DNA from: Ypsolopha sequella
Taxonomy: Eukaryota > Arthropoda > Insecta > Lepidoptera > Ypsolophidae
Assembly (NCBI GenBank): GCA_934047225.1
Contig: OW203986.1
Coordinates: 18,479,221-18,543,220 of the forward strand
Reading direction: 5' to 3'
DNA: 64,000 nt
The number at the start of each line of letters is the position of its first letter. The stretch's first letter is position 1. The notes beneath the pieces were generated by a model. That model did no database searches, was not told the origin of the DNA, and saw only the letters and a list, made by a program, of their open reading frames with translations. Made by a program: the position numbers and the translations under genes. This document shows positions 40,711 through 52,458 of this stretch, piece by piece.

Positions 40711-41690
40711 TAATCAACATTATGTTCACGCTATCGTAATGTAGTAAGTAGATACTCGTAGCGCCATCTGAGAATCCTATCCAAATAGGTTTAGTAGCCT
40801 CCTAACGCCTACAGTCCTACAAAGGCCTTCGTCTGACAAGGGGTTAACGCTCTTGGTTGCCCCCTTGTTCAACAGATCTTGACATTTTGTAATTTGTATA
40901 AATAATATCAAAATGATGAACTTTTTATTTTAAAGACCTTAATAAACTATTACGGTAAAATAATAGGTGTAATTTTATTAAATCCTCAAATTCTACCAAA
41001 TTTTGGAATAAAATCCTTTTTATTATAATAATATCTAATAAATTAAATCATATTTAAATAAAAAGAGTTTTCTTCTTATCTAGAACCTTGCAGCTCACTT
41101 TCAAGCAGTTGAAGATTTCAACGAAGGTGAATGTGAAAGTCATGCTAAAATCGTGTTTTATACAAAGATTTCAAAAGTAAAGATAATAAGCCCTTACCGT
41201 ACTATGACAGCACCAAATGTTTCCACCGTTAAATGGGTGAATCAGTACTCATCTAAACACAAAGATAGTTGGACACCTTAAGTGCACTTAAAGTTAATCA
41301 TTTTAACAACTTTAGTAGTCTGATCAGTTTGCTGACTGCAGGTAGACAGATTGCGCACTCATAAGTGTGCGCGCGTCGGCATTATGTTAACGCACGCATT
41401 TAAAAACAATGCAATAGATTTTAGGCTCCAGGCACAGAATAAAATACTTCCAGGGCTCATCTAAACTTTTGAAATCTTTGGTTTTATACATGAACGAGGA
41501 CTGTGTTATAGTGGATCGACTCGAATTTTACGCTGCTATACCATTTACTTATTCTCGACTTGCGAAATCGATTATACTCTGAATTCTACCGAAGGAGATA
41601 TCTTTTTTTGTATGCTTTTGTATTACTATATATATTATCTGTTGCAAATCAACTTCTTACGGCAAAGGTCACTCCGCTGTTTTTTTCTAC
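40711..41690. other. No recognisable feature (1 kb)
   Basis: AT-rich sequence; nothing supported. Confidence 0.4.
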
Positions 41691-41694
41691 ACAT

Positions 41695-41870
41695 ATTTTT
41701 TGAGTAAGTTGCTCCATAACTCCGTCATTTATTAACCGTTTTGAATGATCCTTTTTTTTTGTTTAAAAAAGTGTGTCGATCAAAAGTTGTTATTTCAGTT
41801 TGGTCATCTCTTTAGATATGATGAAATGAAACGTCTCTCTTAGACAAAAAATAACCGCACCGCCGCGACG
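41695..41870 (+). repeat. Fragment of the 'accgacttc' repeat
   Basis: 'ttgctccataactccgtcat', 'ttaaccgttttgaatgatcc' and 'cagtttggtcat' correspond to 24890-24990. Confidence 0.65.
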
Positions 41871-42352
41871 CGGATGCATGCCACCAAAAGGCTTGAGCTA
41901 AACAAATTTCAACACAGGCATATACGTATACGCGTAAGTTAGGCAGTCTAAATCGCATTAATTATTAAAAAATATATACGGATGTGTTTTTTTTTAGATT
42001 TCCAAAACCAAGTACGGAGGAATGATTGGTTAAATGTAATTAGAGAGAGCAGAAGTGAAAACGACTGGGTTCCCTTCAAATCCAGCGTCGTTTGTACGAC
42101 TTGGTTTAGATTCGTATTACAGCGTCATCAAGCGACAATAGTATTATTTATAGCACTAACCTATTTTCTGGGGAAATTAGTTTCAGTTGGCAACCCAGCA
42201 CGCACACATACACTTTGAGCCGCCGCCTTTGCTGTGAATCAATTATTAGTTAGCGACACGGTGTCCGACCCTTCTTACGTTCATGTATTATGATAACTAT
42301 GTGGTAAACCCAAGCCTGCGGCTCGGACTTAAGAGGATAGGTTCCGCTTGCA
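41871..42352. other. No recognisable feature
   Basis: The 78-codon plus frame at 41982-42218 shows no family pattern. Confidence 0.4.
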
Positions 42353-42600
42353 TACTACCCTGTTACTCCATGTGGAAAGACCCGCAGTTCGAGAGGGACG
42401 GACCCTGGAAAAAAGTCAAAATGACAACTTTTTTCACTAATTTTATTATTTAAAAAAACACCAATGGTGCTATTAAATATCTGCCTTGTTAAAAGTTTAA
42501 TAAAGTTGTTACAGAATTTAATCCATAAATAATGTAAACGGGTTTTTGCTCTAATAATCTTAAACCTCGACATGAAAACTTTTTTTAGAGCCATCTTTGG
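42353..42600 (+). repeat. Dispersed repeat family G, copy 3
   Basis: 'taccctgttactccatgtgg', 'cgagagggacggaccctgg' and the following 'aaaatgacaactttttt' mirror the other two copies (6700 and 34970). Confidence 0.6.
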
Positions 42601-43198
42601 TATTTTATTTATTAATATTGGAATGGCTTCTGAGGACTCTGTTTCGATATAAGTGTGTATTATATTCCCGGAAGAAATTATTTTTTTCTTTTTTACGTAG
42701 TATTGCTAGATTCTTTAAACCAGGTAGAATAACTTATGGTTTTGCGGAAATTATCCTCTTAAAAACGTTAACTCAATTTTTTAAATATTAAATAAAACTT
42801 CTTGGTACTCAATTTTTTAACACCTACTAACCACCCTGAAAACACAATGTTCTAATACAACACCAGCGAGCAATACACAAGAGAAAATAAGAACTTTAAA
42901 TCCACCCACTTACAACAATTTAAGAACACAGTACAAAAGAGGAAGTTATATACGTGTTTTCTTCACATTTTGTCTTGACTATCGTGGATACGAGTAAGTA
43001 CCGGAAATAAGTTTACAGCCAACGAAAACGTGGCGACTGGCGCCCGATACGTGCCGAGACCACTTATTGCGAATTTATTGCAGACTGCAAAATGCTTTTA
43101 CTCATAAAATGTAATTTTCTTGAAACGTTGTTAATTGCTGGAGGAAGCTCGGTGCTTAGTTTGGCACTCTAAAATTGCGAGTGTGGATCCTCCACGTC
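42601..43198. other. No recognisable feature
   Basis: Nothing supported. A 'tggcgcccgatacg' near 43037 resembles a primer-binding site but stands alone. Confidence 0.4.
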
Positions 43199-43937
43199 GG
43201 GAATGCAATCTCGGTGTACCGAGATCTCGAAATACCGAGATCTCACACATATATTGCAAGATCAATCACGCGTCGTTATCAGTGCAAGATCTCGCAAGAT
43301 TTGCGAGATCAAGCGGCAGCGCATAGTACAGACGCAGGGCATTGACGACACTTCAATAACTTAAAAAAAAAAGAGAAGACAATAACTGCATTTTGCATCA
43401 TAAAATCATCAACATCAATTTGTTGAAATTGATGGCTATAAACATGGAATTAGAAAGAACTTTGTCTGCGGCTGGGCTAGCCTATACGCTATATAAAGTG
43501 AAAACACACGCTATTTTGAAAGAAAAACATATACTCTACTGTTCACACTCAACAAATTTTCCAAAGAAACATAATAAAGCAAATGAAAAAAGCATGAAAA
43601 AAAACACATGCCCATACAACATTTACAGTTGGTTTTTAAAGTTATTATGTAAAGGAGAATTAATTTTTCATTTGCGCTGGTATGTTTCTTTGGGAAAGCT
43701 TTTCAGTATGGTCAGTAGAATAATATAATTAACTATTACAAGTATGTTTAAATACATCCTTTTAGTTGGATTGATATCTTGTTTTAATTTTTTTACTAAT
43801 TTGAATTTTTTTTTACAATATTTTTTCGAAAGTATTTTTATTAGTGCAAGATCTCGCTTATACCGAGATCTTGCGAGATTGGTTTTTTTAATCTTGCAAA
43901 TACCGAGATTGACATTTAGCTGCAAGATTGCATTCCC
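43199..43937. mobile_element. Terminal-repeat element with repeated 'cgagatct' end motifs
   Basis: The ends 'gggaatgcaatct' and 'agattgcattccc' are exact inverted repeats. Just inside both ends, copies of 'taccgagatct', 'gcaagatctcgc' and 'gcgagat' cluster (43210-43310 and 43848-43920), like repeated transposase-binding sites. No clear target duplication was found. The 739-bp interior has two overlapping frames of about 105 codons (43393-43728 plus, 43668-43979 minus) without recognisable domains. Confidence 0.7.
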
Positions 43938-44005
43938 TACCTGCACGGCTAGTTTTTGGTTTAATTCACAATTTTTCATTCAACATCGTGTGGATGTAGG
44001 TTAGT

Positions 44006-44232
44006 ATTACTATGACGAGGCTGACGCACAATTCCGCCTTCAGACCTTGTGCATACGTTTCATCTTCGGCCTTCGCAAATATGACCATGTATCTGAATTT
44101 CGCACACAACTAAAATGGCTCCCGATTCGTTTTCGTAGAAATACTTATGTCCTTTCTCTTCTCTTCACTGTTCTTAACAATGCTTCTTCACACATTTATC
44201 TACGGGAACGTTTTAGTTTCTTTTGCCGATAA
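44006..44232 (+). pseudogene. LINE reverse-transcriptase C-terminal fragment
   Basis: The frame reads LQTLCIRFIFGLRKYDHVS, then LKWLPIRFRRN, then IYLRERFSFF and a stop. The motif L-x-x-x-C-I-R-F-I-F-x-L-x-K-x-D-H-V-S followed by WLPIxxRR belongs to Jockey/CR1-type LINEs. An 'aaataaaataaataaat' tail follows the stop, consistent with a 5'-truncated LINE insertion. Confidence 0.8.
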
Positions 44233-44264
44233 ATAAAATAAATAAATAATATTTTAAATTCGTG

Positions 44265-44420
44265 CTCATTTTTCGCGCGACTCCGTTGCTCGTCTGTTCG
44301 CACGCGTCTCGGCTCGCACGCTGCTAGCCGCGTAGCATAATTATTATTACACCATTTATAGCCACCCGCCACGCCCCCGACCCCCTGCCCGCGCCCCTAC
44401 ATCATTCAGCATAAAAATAC
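44265..44420. other. GC-rich patch
   Basis: 'cgcacgcgtctcggctcgca' and a C-rich run at 44365-44398 stand out from the AT-rich background. No frame or promoter can be assigned. Confidence 0.45.
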
Positions 44421-45186
44421 GTGTATAATTTAAAATTACTTGAAAAAGGTAAAAGATTCCAAAAAGATTTGAGAAAAGTCCGGATTTTGCAATCTCTATC
44501 CACATTAGGAGGATAGTCTCCGCAAAACCATAATTTATTCTTACTTGTTTGAAGAATCTAGGAACCTAAAAAAATTAATACTTCTGCCGAGAATATAATA
44601 CACACTCTTATTGTAACAGAATCTTTAGAAATCATTCCAATATTGAGAAATAAAGAGCCATTTTCAAGATAGTTTTCATGTCGAGTTTTAAGATTGCTTA
44701 TTGAGCAAAAACCTATTTAAAAAACCTGTATAAACTTTATTAAACTCTGAAACGAACAGATATTTCACACAACCTGTAGTTTAGTTTCTTTTTTTTAATG
44801 AATTTAACTAAAACAATCAACATTTTGCTATTTTTTCAGAACCCGGGTCTCTCGCACTGCGTGTTTTTCGGCATGGAGTAACAGCGATTGATGCAAGCGT
44901 GACCTTCTCCTAAGATAAGAATCTCCTAAGATACTGTCGAAATTAAATAGTAGTTCCTTGATGAATTCTGAACTGAATCATAGAATTGAACTATAATCTT
45001 TATACACCATATCGACCAAGGAATTAAATTAATCTGAAACTATTAAATCAATTAACCAACACATTTAATAAACTGTGTTATGTACCTAACGGAAATAGTC
45101 GGTGAAAAGAGGGTGTACGAAACTATTTCAGAGACAGCTCACACTCAGAAACAACTTTTTTACCCAAGAGGATATATCTTGGGACG
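44421..45186. other. No recognisable feature
   Basis: Nothing supported. Confidence 0.4.
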
Positions 45187-45187
45187 A

Positions 45188-45462
45188 TATATACTAAGTG
45201 TTAATTTGATAACCTTTTTCCTTCAAACAGAGTATTCTGATAATCAATATGAACAACTTTTCATACGGGGCCAACCCTGAAATCGCAAGGAAAAAATCAG
45301 CTGTTCCATAAAAAAGTTAAATACTTATTCGACCAAAGTGTATGAAACAAATGATTTTCTTTTTGCGATTTCAGGTTTGGCCCCATAGTAAAAGTTGTTT
45401 ATAATAATGGGATGAACACCCCGTTTTAAGAAAAAAGGTTATCATCTTAGCACTCTGTATAT
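45188..45462. mobile_element. Hairpin MITE with long arms
   Basis: 'tatactaagtgttaatttga' at the left and the complement of 'atcatcttagcactctgtat' at the right start arms of about 130 bp that also share 'aacaacttttcatacggggc' and 'cctgaaatcgcaa'. TA is present at both edges. Related to the element at 9165. Confidence 0.75.
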
Positions 45463-45664
45463 TTTTTTGTTGTTATCTGTGTTCCAAAAAAGGCACCGAA
45501 TGCGATTAATCATGACAATTAAATTGCCTTAAAGTACGAGAAAAACAGTGCATAAATTCATACACTTAAAAAGCATGTAAGCAAGTTATATTCCTCTATT
45601 CCGTGCGCGTGTGTGTGTACTAGGTATACGAGTACAATATACATAAAATAGGTATAATATTGTA
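45463..45664. other. No recognisable feature
   Basis: Short spacer with a small 'gtgtgtgtgt' run. Confidence 0.35.
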
Positions 45665-46710
45665 TACAGGTTGTAATCTTTAAGTGTGACCAGGCGATTA
45701 TTCCGTAAGTATTACAGATATAAAAAAATAAATAAACTGATATTAAAAGCACGTTACCTAATCAGTAAAATGATATCAATAACTTTTTGAAAATCAAACG
45801 ACAAGTATCAAAAATTTTGACATTAAACATTCCCATACATTTAGTATGACATTAGTAGAAAGGTTTTAGTTTCCTTATTTTAAAAGGTTATTTTAGCTTA
45901 GTAATGATATTAAAGGAAACTGTTTATTAGACTAATAAAGTAATAAAACTATATTTTAATTAAATAATATTAAGTAAGTACAAAATTCTGTATTCAAAGC
46001 ATATGCTCAAAGTGACGTCCTTGTTGTGCGATATAATTTATATCATATTTATTTGTATAATTTATATCGCACAACAAGGACGTCCCTTCGAACATCTGCT
46101 TTGAATACAAAATTTTGTACTTACTTAGAAATAAATATTATTTAATTAAAATATAGTTTTATTGCTTTATTATAGCCTAATAAAGTAATAAAACTATATT
46201 TTAATTAAATAATATTTAGACTAATAAAGTAATAAAACTATATTTTAATTAAATAATATTAAGTAAGTACAAAATTCTGTATTCAAAGCAGATGCTCAAA
46301 GTGACGTCTTTGTTGTGCGATATAATTTATATCATATTTACACAACAAGGACGTCACTTCGAACATCTGCTTTGAATTCAAAATTTTGTACTTACTTAGA
46401 AATAAATATTATTTAATTAAAATATAGTTTTATTACTTTATTAGGCTAATAAACAGTTTCCTTTAATATCATTACTAAGCTAAAATAACCTTTTAAAATA
46501 AGGAAACTAAAACCTTTCTACTAATCTCATACTAAATGTCTGATAATGTTTAATGTCAAAATTTTGAATACTTCTCGTTTGATTTTCAAAAAGTTATTGA
46601 TGTCATTTTATTGATTAGGTAACGTACTTTCGATATCAGTTTAAATTTTTTTGATATCTGTAATAGTTACGAAATAATCGCTTGGTCACACTTAACGATT
46701 ACACCCTGTA
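45665..46710. mobile_element. 1.05-kb palindromic element with internal duplicated palindromes
   Basis: The left end is 'tacaggttgtaatctttaag' and the right end, reverse complemented, is 'tacagggtgtaatcgttaag'. TA flanks both (45663-45664 and 46711-46712). Inverted arms run about 270 bp inward. The centre holds two head-to-tail copies (about 45935-46180 and 46215-46445) of another palindrome with arms 'aagtaagtacaaaattc' and 'ttgttgtgcgatataatt'. No coding content. Confidence 0.88.
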
Positions 46711-46905
46711 TAGAGGTAGTTCATCTAACACCTGTCACCACAACTCCTCATTCCCGTGGATGCAACTCCACTGACTTTATTGCAATACGAGTCGGTACAA
46801 ACCGCCACATCGAAAGTTACAGGCTTTTGTATCATTGTAACCTTTACCTGAGCGACATAAATGCTGCCAACTGTGACATATAAATTTGAAAATCGAACGA
46901 GGCTC
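46711..46905. other. No recognisable feature
   Basis: Short spacer; nothing supported. Confidence 0.35.
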
Positions 46906-46910
46906 CTTTT

Positions 46911-47170
46911 TTAAGGTTTCGTACCCAAAGGGTAACCAACGGGACCCTATTACTAAGACTCCGCTGTCCGTCTGTCTGTCCGTCTGTCCGCCTGTCACCA
47001 GGCTGTATCTCATAAACCGTGATAGTTAGACAGTTTAAATTTTCACGGATGATGTATTTCTGTTGCCGCTACAACAACAAATACAAAAAAAACAGAATAA
47101 AATCAATATTTTTATAGATAATGGTACGGAACCCTTCGTGCGCGAGTCCAATTCGCACTTGGCCGGTTTT
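46911..47170 (+). repeat. 'ttccgtacc' dispersed repeat, subfamily A, shortened copy
   Basis: Same start ('gtttcgtacccaaagggtaa') and end ('cacttggccggtttttaa') as 32947-33272, with about 60 bp missing from the middle. Confidence 0.88.
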
Positions 47171-47532
47171 TAAATGATTTGTTTTTTGGGACAAGAGCTT
47201 ATATCTAAGGCAACGCCCTGGCAAGAAGCTTAAATATAACACAATAAATTGGTTTTCTTTTTAAAACAATCGCACTGGCCAGCAAGAAAATCGCAAGAAA
47301 AAAAAAGAAAAGAAAATTGGCACCACGCAAATCTTGTTGAAAACTTTGTTGGAAATACATTTTTAACGAAAAATGTTGTATTCAAGTGACAATGATGATT
47401 TTGATTTGACGTCTGAATCGATAAAACTACAGGCAAAGGCAGTCGTAGAAAACCTATATAAAAAGAGATATATTTGAGAAACTATGACGATTTTATCAAC
47501 TGGCGGACTGAAAATAAAAGATTTTTTTTTTC

Positions 47533-47716
47533 GGAAAGTGTACATTTTGTTAATTGTTTTTATTTGCTAATAATATTATTTGCTCGCTTCGCTCGCTCGT
47601 GCACTTAAATATCTCGGGTGTAATTGATCCTTACACACGAGCGCAATCGTCTACTTCTCATCACTTATGCGAGGAAATAAAAAACAACTTACAAAATGTA
47701 CACTTTCGGAAAAAAG
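47533..47716. repeat. Inverted-repeat element
   Basis: 'cggaaagtgtacattttgtt' at the left and its complement near 47690-47716 at the right. The loop contains 'gctcgcttcgctcgctcgtg'. No target duplication was fixed. Confidence 0.7.
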
Positions 47717-48428
47717 ATTTTACTTTAACTTACCTCCCTTGTATAAAAATATACTACTAACTCGTGAAATTTAAAAAAAACTACTGGTAATAATTAAAAT
47801 ATGTTAAATATGGAATAAACAAAAATAAATTAACTTTCTATGACAAACACTTTGTTAATGTCATGAATGACTTATTTAGTACAGTTGTAAATATGCTGAT
47901 TTCTTTTGTTAGGTATTCTGTCTCTATTTAGAGATTCGTTGGTCATTCGAAGATATAAGAAGCGTTTTTGCCATAAAGCTCAACACATTGGTAGTTTTTC
48001 CTTTCAGAAAAACGCGGTATATGTACATTTATTTGCCTTCCTGGTCAAAGTTTATCATGAAGTAATTAATTAAGCATACACAACACGATCTTTATTCCGA
48101 TTGATTGAAAAACGATTTCCATTTAAAACAGCAGTCATATTGTTTTAATCCCTACGGAAACTGAGCTCGCATATTAAAACGAGATTACCAACACTCGTTT
48201 CAGTTCAGAATTCAGAAAAGGAAGGCCAAATCTTCATGTCCAGTTGGACAGACCGCCCTATTTCTATGTAAATATGCGGATTACAAGACCAGAGATGAAT
48301 TTCTGTCACTCGTGCGGTCTGGCCACGTCTGTGCGGGCTATGGACTTGTCAGGGATTTGTTAGGAAATTTATACCAAATATAATTTTAGTGCATTTTCAC
48401 TTGAGAGGAATTCTTGATGAAATATTTT
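47717..48428. other. No recognisable feature
   Basis: Nothing supported. Confidence 0.4.
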
Positions 48429-48430
48429 TT

Positions 48431-49040
48431 TCCAAATTCAAATTCAAATTCAAATTCAAATTCGTTTATTTATCGTAAGAGGGTACAAGATGAAGGATAT
48501 GTACATGTACATCTTTATGCTTAGTCTATAACAATGTGGTACCATAACAAAGGTGTTGCTGTTTCCTAGCTAGGTTTTTAGGCCTGTAAGTAAGGAGTAA
48601 CAGCGCCCTTCTCCTTGGGTTGGGAGCAGTTAGATTATAAAGTTGAAGTAACTTGAAAATTAAAATAAATTTAAACAAAAACGAAAGGAGTTAGTGTCAG
48701 GGTGGTAGGGTGTGTGCGTGTGTGATTGTAAGGGTGTGTTATTGTGTGAGGATGTGTTAGTGATATGCGTATCCCTAGCCCTACGACTTTGGTCTTGGGA
48801 TCAGTTTATATTTACTACTAGGGAGGGAGTGTGTGTGTATTGCGAATTTGCGTGAGATGAGTATGAGTGATAGTGTGTGTGTGAAAGATAGTGTGAAATT
48901 ATAAAAGCATGATGAGATGTTTTATAGAAGTTTATAAACTAGGGTGAGTGTCTATTTTCGTGAAGTTATGAAATCTTCAGTGTCATTGTAGGATTTGCAC
49001 AGAAGAAAAGAAAGTATACTTTTTTTGCATTTGAAATGGG
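48431..49040 (-). repeat. LINE 3' end, minus strand, with (TTTGAA)n tail
   Basis: Plus-strand 'ttcaaa' repeated five times followed by 'ttcgtttatttatcg' is, in reverse, AATAAA plus a (TTTGAA)n tail, as in many moth LINEs. The rest is a GT-rich untranslated-like region ('gtgtgtgcgtgtgtg') without coding remnants. Confidence 0.55.
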
Positions 49041-49403
49041 GTCATTCGTGGATGGGTAAGTGAAAATTAATTTTATTATATAAAATAGTTATATTGTTGC
49101 AATAGCCGACAGAACCGACAGAAACTGTCGACTATCGCAATAATACATCACTGAGGCGAGCCGATTTATGTTCATTAACGGTACTTTTCCATTTTTTCAT
49201 TTCTGACATACTTTAGTATTAGTATCATCGAATAAAATTAAAGCACAAAGTTTGTGGTTCTTTTAGTTGAGTAAAGTAAGTATTTGAATTTGTAATTTGG
49301 ATCTGTGATTTGATTTTAAAAGAATTACAAAATAAAATATGAAAAGCATGATATCTGTGTGATATTGATATGATATATTGTAGATCATTGTGGTTTCGCT
49401 GCC
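49041..49403. other. No recognisable feature
   Basis: A small inverted word pair, 'gcaatagccgacag'/'ctgtcgactatcgc', lies at 49098-49120. Nothing else. Confidence 0.4.
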
Positions 49404-49656
49404 GGATTATGAAATATCCGCCCTTTTCTAATTAATCCAAACAGAACACTTAAATTTAAAATTCACTCAATAGTTATTCAAAAAAACCTTAGTACCTATG
49501 TATTGTATACGCTGCCATCGCAAAGTTTCCATTGGTTTCTGTAAATTAGAATTTAACATTTTTTTTAATTTTTACGTTATAAGGTTTTGTTGAATAACTA
49601 TTGAGTGAATTTTTAATTCATGTGTTCTGTTTCGATGAGAAAAAGGCGGGTTTTTC
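49404..49656. mobile_element. Hairpin MITE, family F
   Basis: Arms of about 75 bp: 'atccgcccttttctaatt' and 'attcactcaatagttattca' face 'tgaataactattgagtgaat' and 'aaaaggcgggtttt'. The loop holds 'gaaaccaatgg' in complement. A partial reverse copy is at 3835-4030. Confidence 0.78.
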
Positions 49657-50694
49657 GAACGAAGCTTAGCACGATCTAAAGAATTTATAGTGGGTGATCA
49701 TTGGTGATCAGAAATCACTGTAAAAGCTTGTACATGAAATTTATTTGTTCACAAACCATAATAGATAAACACAACATTTCAACATTAAAAATTTATTTTA
49801 TTACGATATTTTAAGCTGCTCCAGAGACATCATTATTTCAAAGATAAATATGATATCAAACTGGGGCAGCAACTTTAGCTTTGCACTTAATACCGAGATA
49901 TTGCTGAAGGACGCGCCGTAAAGGCAATGGATTATGAAGTTGTTTAAATATATGTGAGGTGAGTAAGCTAGTATTGAGCTAGTATGTAGCGAAAAGAAAA
50001 AGTTGGGAAGGTAAAAAATGGATGAAGGGGGATATTTCAATGATAATTAGAAAAAAAGAAAATAGAAGCATCTGCATACGCAGGACACATGAACGCAAGC
50101 GAGAGAGAAAATGCAAGGCAAGGCAGGTGGCGGTTCGGGAGACATTGATGAAGGCAAGTGAGGAAAATGCAAGTCGGTGGTGGCCTAAAGTCTGGTGAGT
50201 CAAACCAATGGGCGATGTTTATAAGTGTACGTGGTTTAAAGAATGATGCGAAAAGAGTGAGGGAGTTTAGCTATGCAGATAGGACAGCTGAAAAAGCTAG
50301 AAAGCTGGCATCTAATAAAAAATTCACAACATTTTCTGTGATATGAAAAGGAAAACTTTTAAATTTATAAATTGTAATCAAACTACCATTTCACCTTATA
50401 GTAAAAGTAAAAAGATTATTTGAAACTATTCTATCTGTGACCTTGCCAAAATAGAGCACAAATGCCTCACTGTGAAGTTGGCAATGTGCCTATCGGATCT
50501 GAAAGCCAAAAATAAAGTAACCGTGTCGTGTTGAACGTTAGATAAGCAATTCTTATGTACAACTTGTAACATACCTACCACAAATTTAATTTTGAAATAA
50601 AATTTTATTCACTAAATTTAATATTTCATCAGCCATCACAGACTTTTTTCCGACCTGTTGCACCAAATCTTAAGTTATATTATAACGACATATA
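49657..50694. other. No recognisable gene (1 kb)
   Basis: 49980-50345 is purine-rich and less AT-biased on the plus strand, with a GTG-started 62-codon frame at 50158-50346. No domain or splice pattern was recognised. Confidence 0.35.
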
Positions 50695-50723
50695 CACACA
50701 CACACACACACACACACCCTCTA

Positions 50724-50754
<31 letters not shown>

Positions 50755-50782
50755 CAAACACACACAGACAGACAGACAGACG
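50693..50782. repeat. Compound (AC)n/(AG)n microsatellite
   Basis: 'acacacac' runs, 'agagagag' runs and four 'acag' units in succession. Confidence 0.95.
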
Positions 50783-51009
50783 TAGAGTTTTATTTGTACA
50801 AAGAAGGAGAAAGAAATTGTGTGGCAGGAGGCACTTACTTAAATTTTTACCTCAACTGCTCACCTAGCTGAATCGAAAATTGTTGATTATTATAGCTACA
50901 CTAAAAATACATTTTTTACTGGAAGCATTTTGAGTTTGAGATAGATTTATTGATGCTTAAAATAATAACAATTAAAACTCATTCTTATCCTTCAAGTTAC
51001 TTTTTCTAC
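50783..51009. other. No recognisable feature
   Basis: Nothing supported. Confidence 0.35.
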
Positions 51010-51570
51010 CCCCATTCTGCAATACGGTAATTACAACATCAAAAGCGGTTTTATAAGTACATACATTGTTAGAACTATGTAATATTTTATAACACCGCAA
51101 TTCTGGGGATCTAAAAAGGCTGACTTGGATAAATCATAAAATGATTTGAAAGTAGGATAGAGTCAGAGTTTTTTCACGCGTGCAAAAAAGACGGCATTAG
51201 AACAGAATCATAATGTGGTTCATGCAAAACGGCTTTTTTAGCCTGTCTGCGATTAGCTAAATGTATTATAACACTGCTAGAGAACCAATGACAAACGATA
51301 ATGGTCTGCCTTAATTTCTTAAGCCACGCCCTCTTTCTCTTCTTGCTTTTGATTGGTCTCAGGCATCTACATATACTAATTCCATTCAGGTATCATGACG
51401 AGCATCACTACAAAATCATGACGAGTGTTCTTTTTCTCATTATTCGTGAAATTGTTTTTGATGGACATAAATATACATTACACTCGTGCAAGTCTATTAC
51501 GAACGAACCTCCCAATGTCTCACATTATGTCACAGTTGCACAAAATATTCTGAACGCAGCCCTGTGGGGT
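51010..51570 (-). repeat. Dispersed repeat family D, reverse copy
   Basis: Complement of 54300-54835 in order: 'caacatcaaaagcgg', 'accgcaattctg', 'taatttcttaagccacgc', 'attggtctcaggcatctaca' and 'atcatgacgag'. It also contains the 14480-14645 segment, absent from the other copy. Confidence 0.78.
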
Positions 51571-51683
51571 TTAGTCTGAATTATAAACCTTAACCCGCTT
51601 TGTACGAACTGAAGTGAGTGTTTGCGATGTATGCCTCTACCTGTATGTCTATGCCTTTTTTTATTGCCTGAAGGCCTATTATG

Positions 51684-51888
51684 TATGTTTAGTTGCCAAC
51701 TGGACTGGGTGCCTATCATCAAAAACATAGATACATTATCGAATTCCGATTGTCCAAGGATATGTTCGCACTTGAAGTGACGACAGAGTTCGTAAATAGT
51801 TCAATACCCATAAAGGCAATTTTGAAAGTTCAACTTTTATCAATATTTTTGATGATAAGCACCCAGTGCAGTTGGCAACTAAAGATAC
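51684..51888 (+). mobile_element. Palindromic MITE, family E copy 2
   Basis: Arms 'tagttgccaactggactggg' and the complement of 'cagttggcaactaaagatac', with 'atcaaaaacatagata' inside both. It matches the element at 16697-16909 in reverse. Confidence 0.75.
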
Positions 51889-52458
51889 AGAATAGAGGGG
51901 CAGTACAACCATTTCTATAACTCATTTATTTAATACTTAGTTTTAAAGATTTTCAATAAGCAGTCCCAAATTCTTAGAAATTTAGAATATGTTTTAGAAT
52001 GTTCATTATAACAAAATAGATAACACAGCTAAGACTCACTATTGTTTATGCGAGAAAAACTCGACGTTTCGGTCAACTTAAGAGTGACCTTCATCAGGCT
52101 TCGCGAGGTGCTCTAAGTTTGATATTCTGTTGTAATAACTCCGAAAAAACAGGTATGTCAACACAGGTTCAGTGCCTTTTACCACCTCATGCTGTAGTTT
52201 TTAACTTGTGACTTGTTATAGTATATGTAAAATACGGTGTATTGTCTGCTTGTATCAGCATTGGAATAGGTAAAAAAAAAATTTTTAAAGCAGTGTATCT
52301 ACCAATTTGTCATTTTGTAGACCTTTTGCTTTTACAAAACAATGAAACACACTTCGGTGCTTAAAAAAAACTTCAAGCATTCACCTTTTAAAGCAGTATA
52401 ATATATCCCCTTAATGACAATATGGGAGATGACAGGGTAAACAAAATATTATTGTATT
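51889..52458. other. Mostly unrecognised; ribozyme-like motif inside
   Basis: Apart from the motif at 52061-52098 nothing could be supported. Confidence 0.4.
52061..52098 (-). ncRNA. Hammerhead-core-like motif
   Basis: The minus strand has a canonical 'ctgatga', stem II 'ggtca'/'tgacc' around 'ctcttaagt', then 'gaaac' and 'gtcg'. The core words are perfect, but 'gaaac' is followed directly by 'gtc', leaving no room for a loop, so stem III is unclear. It may be a decayed terminal sequence of a PLE-like element. Confidence 0.35.

Noticed and set aside
43036..43055. 'tggcgcccgatacg' as a retroviral-type primer-binding site
   Set aside because: No LTR precedes it and no gag/pol remnant follows.
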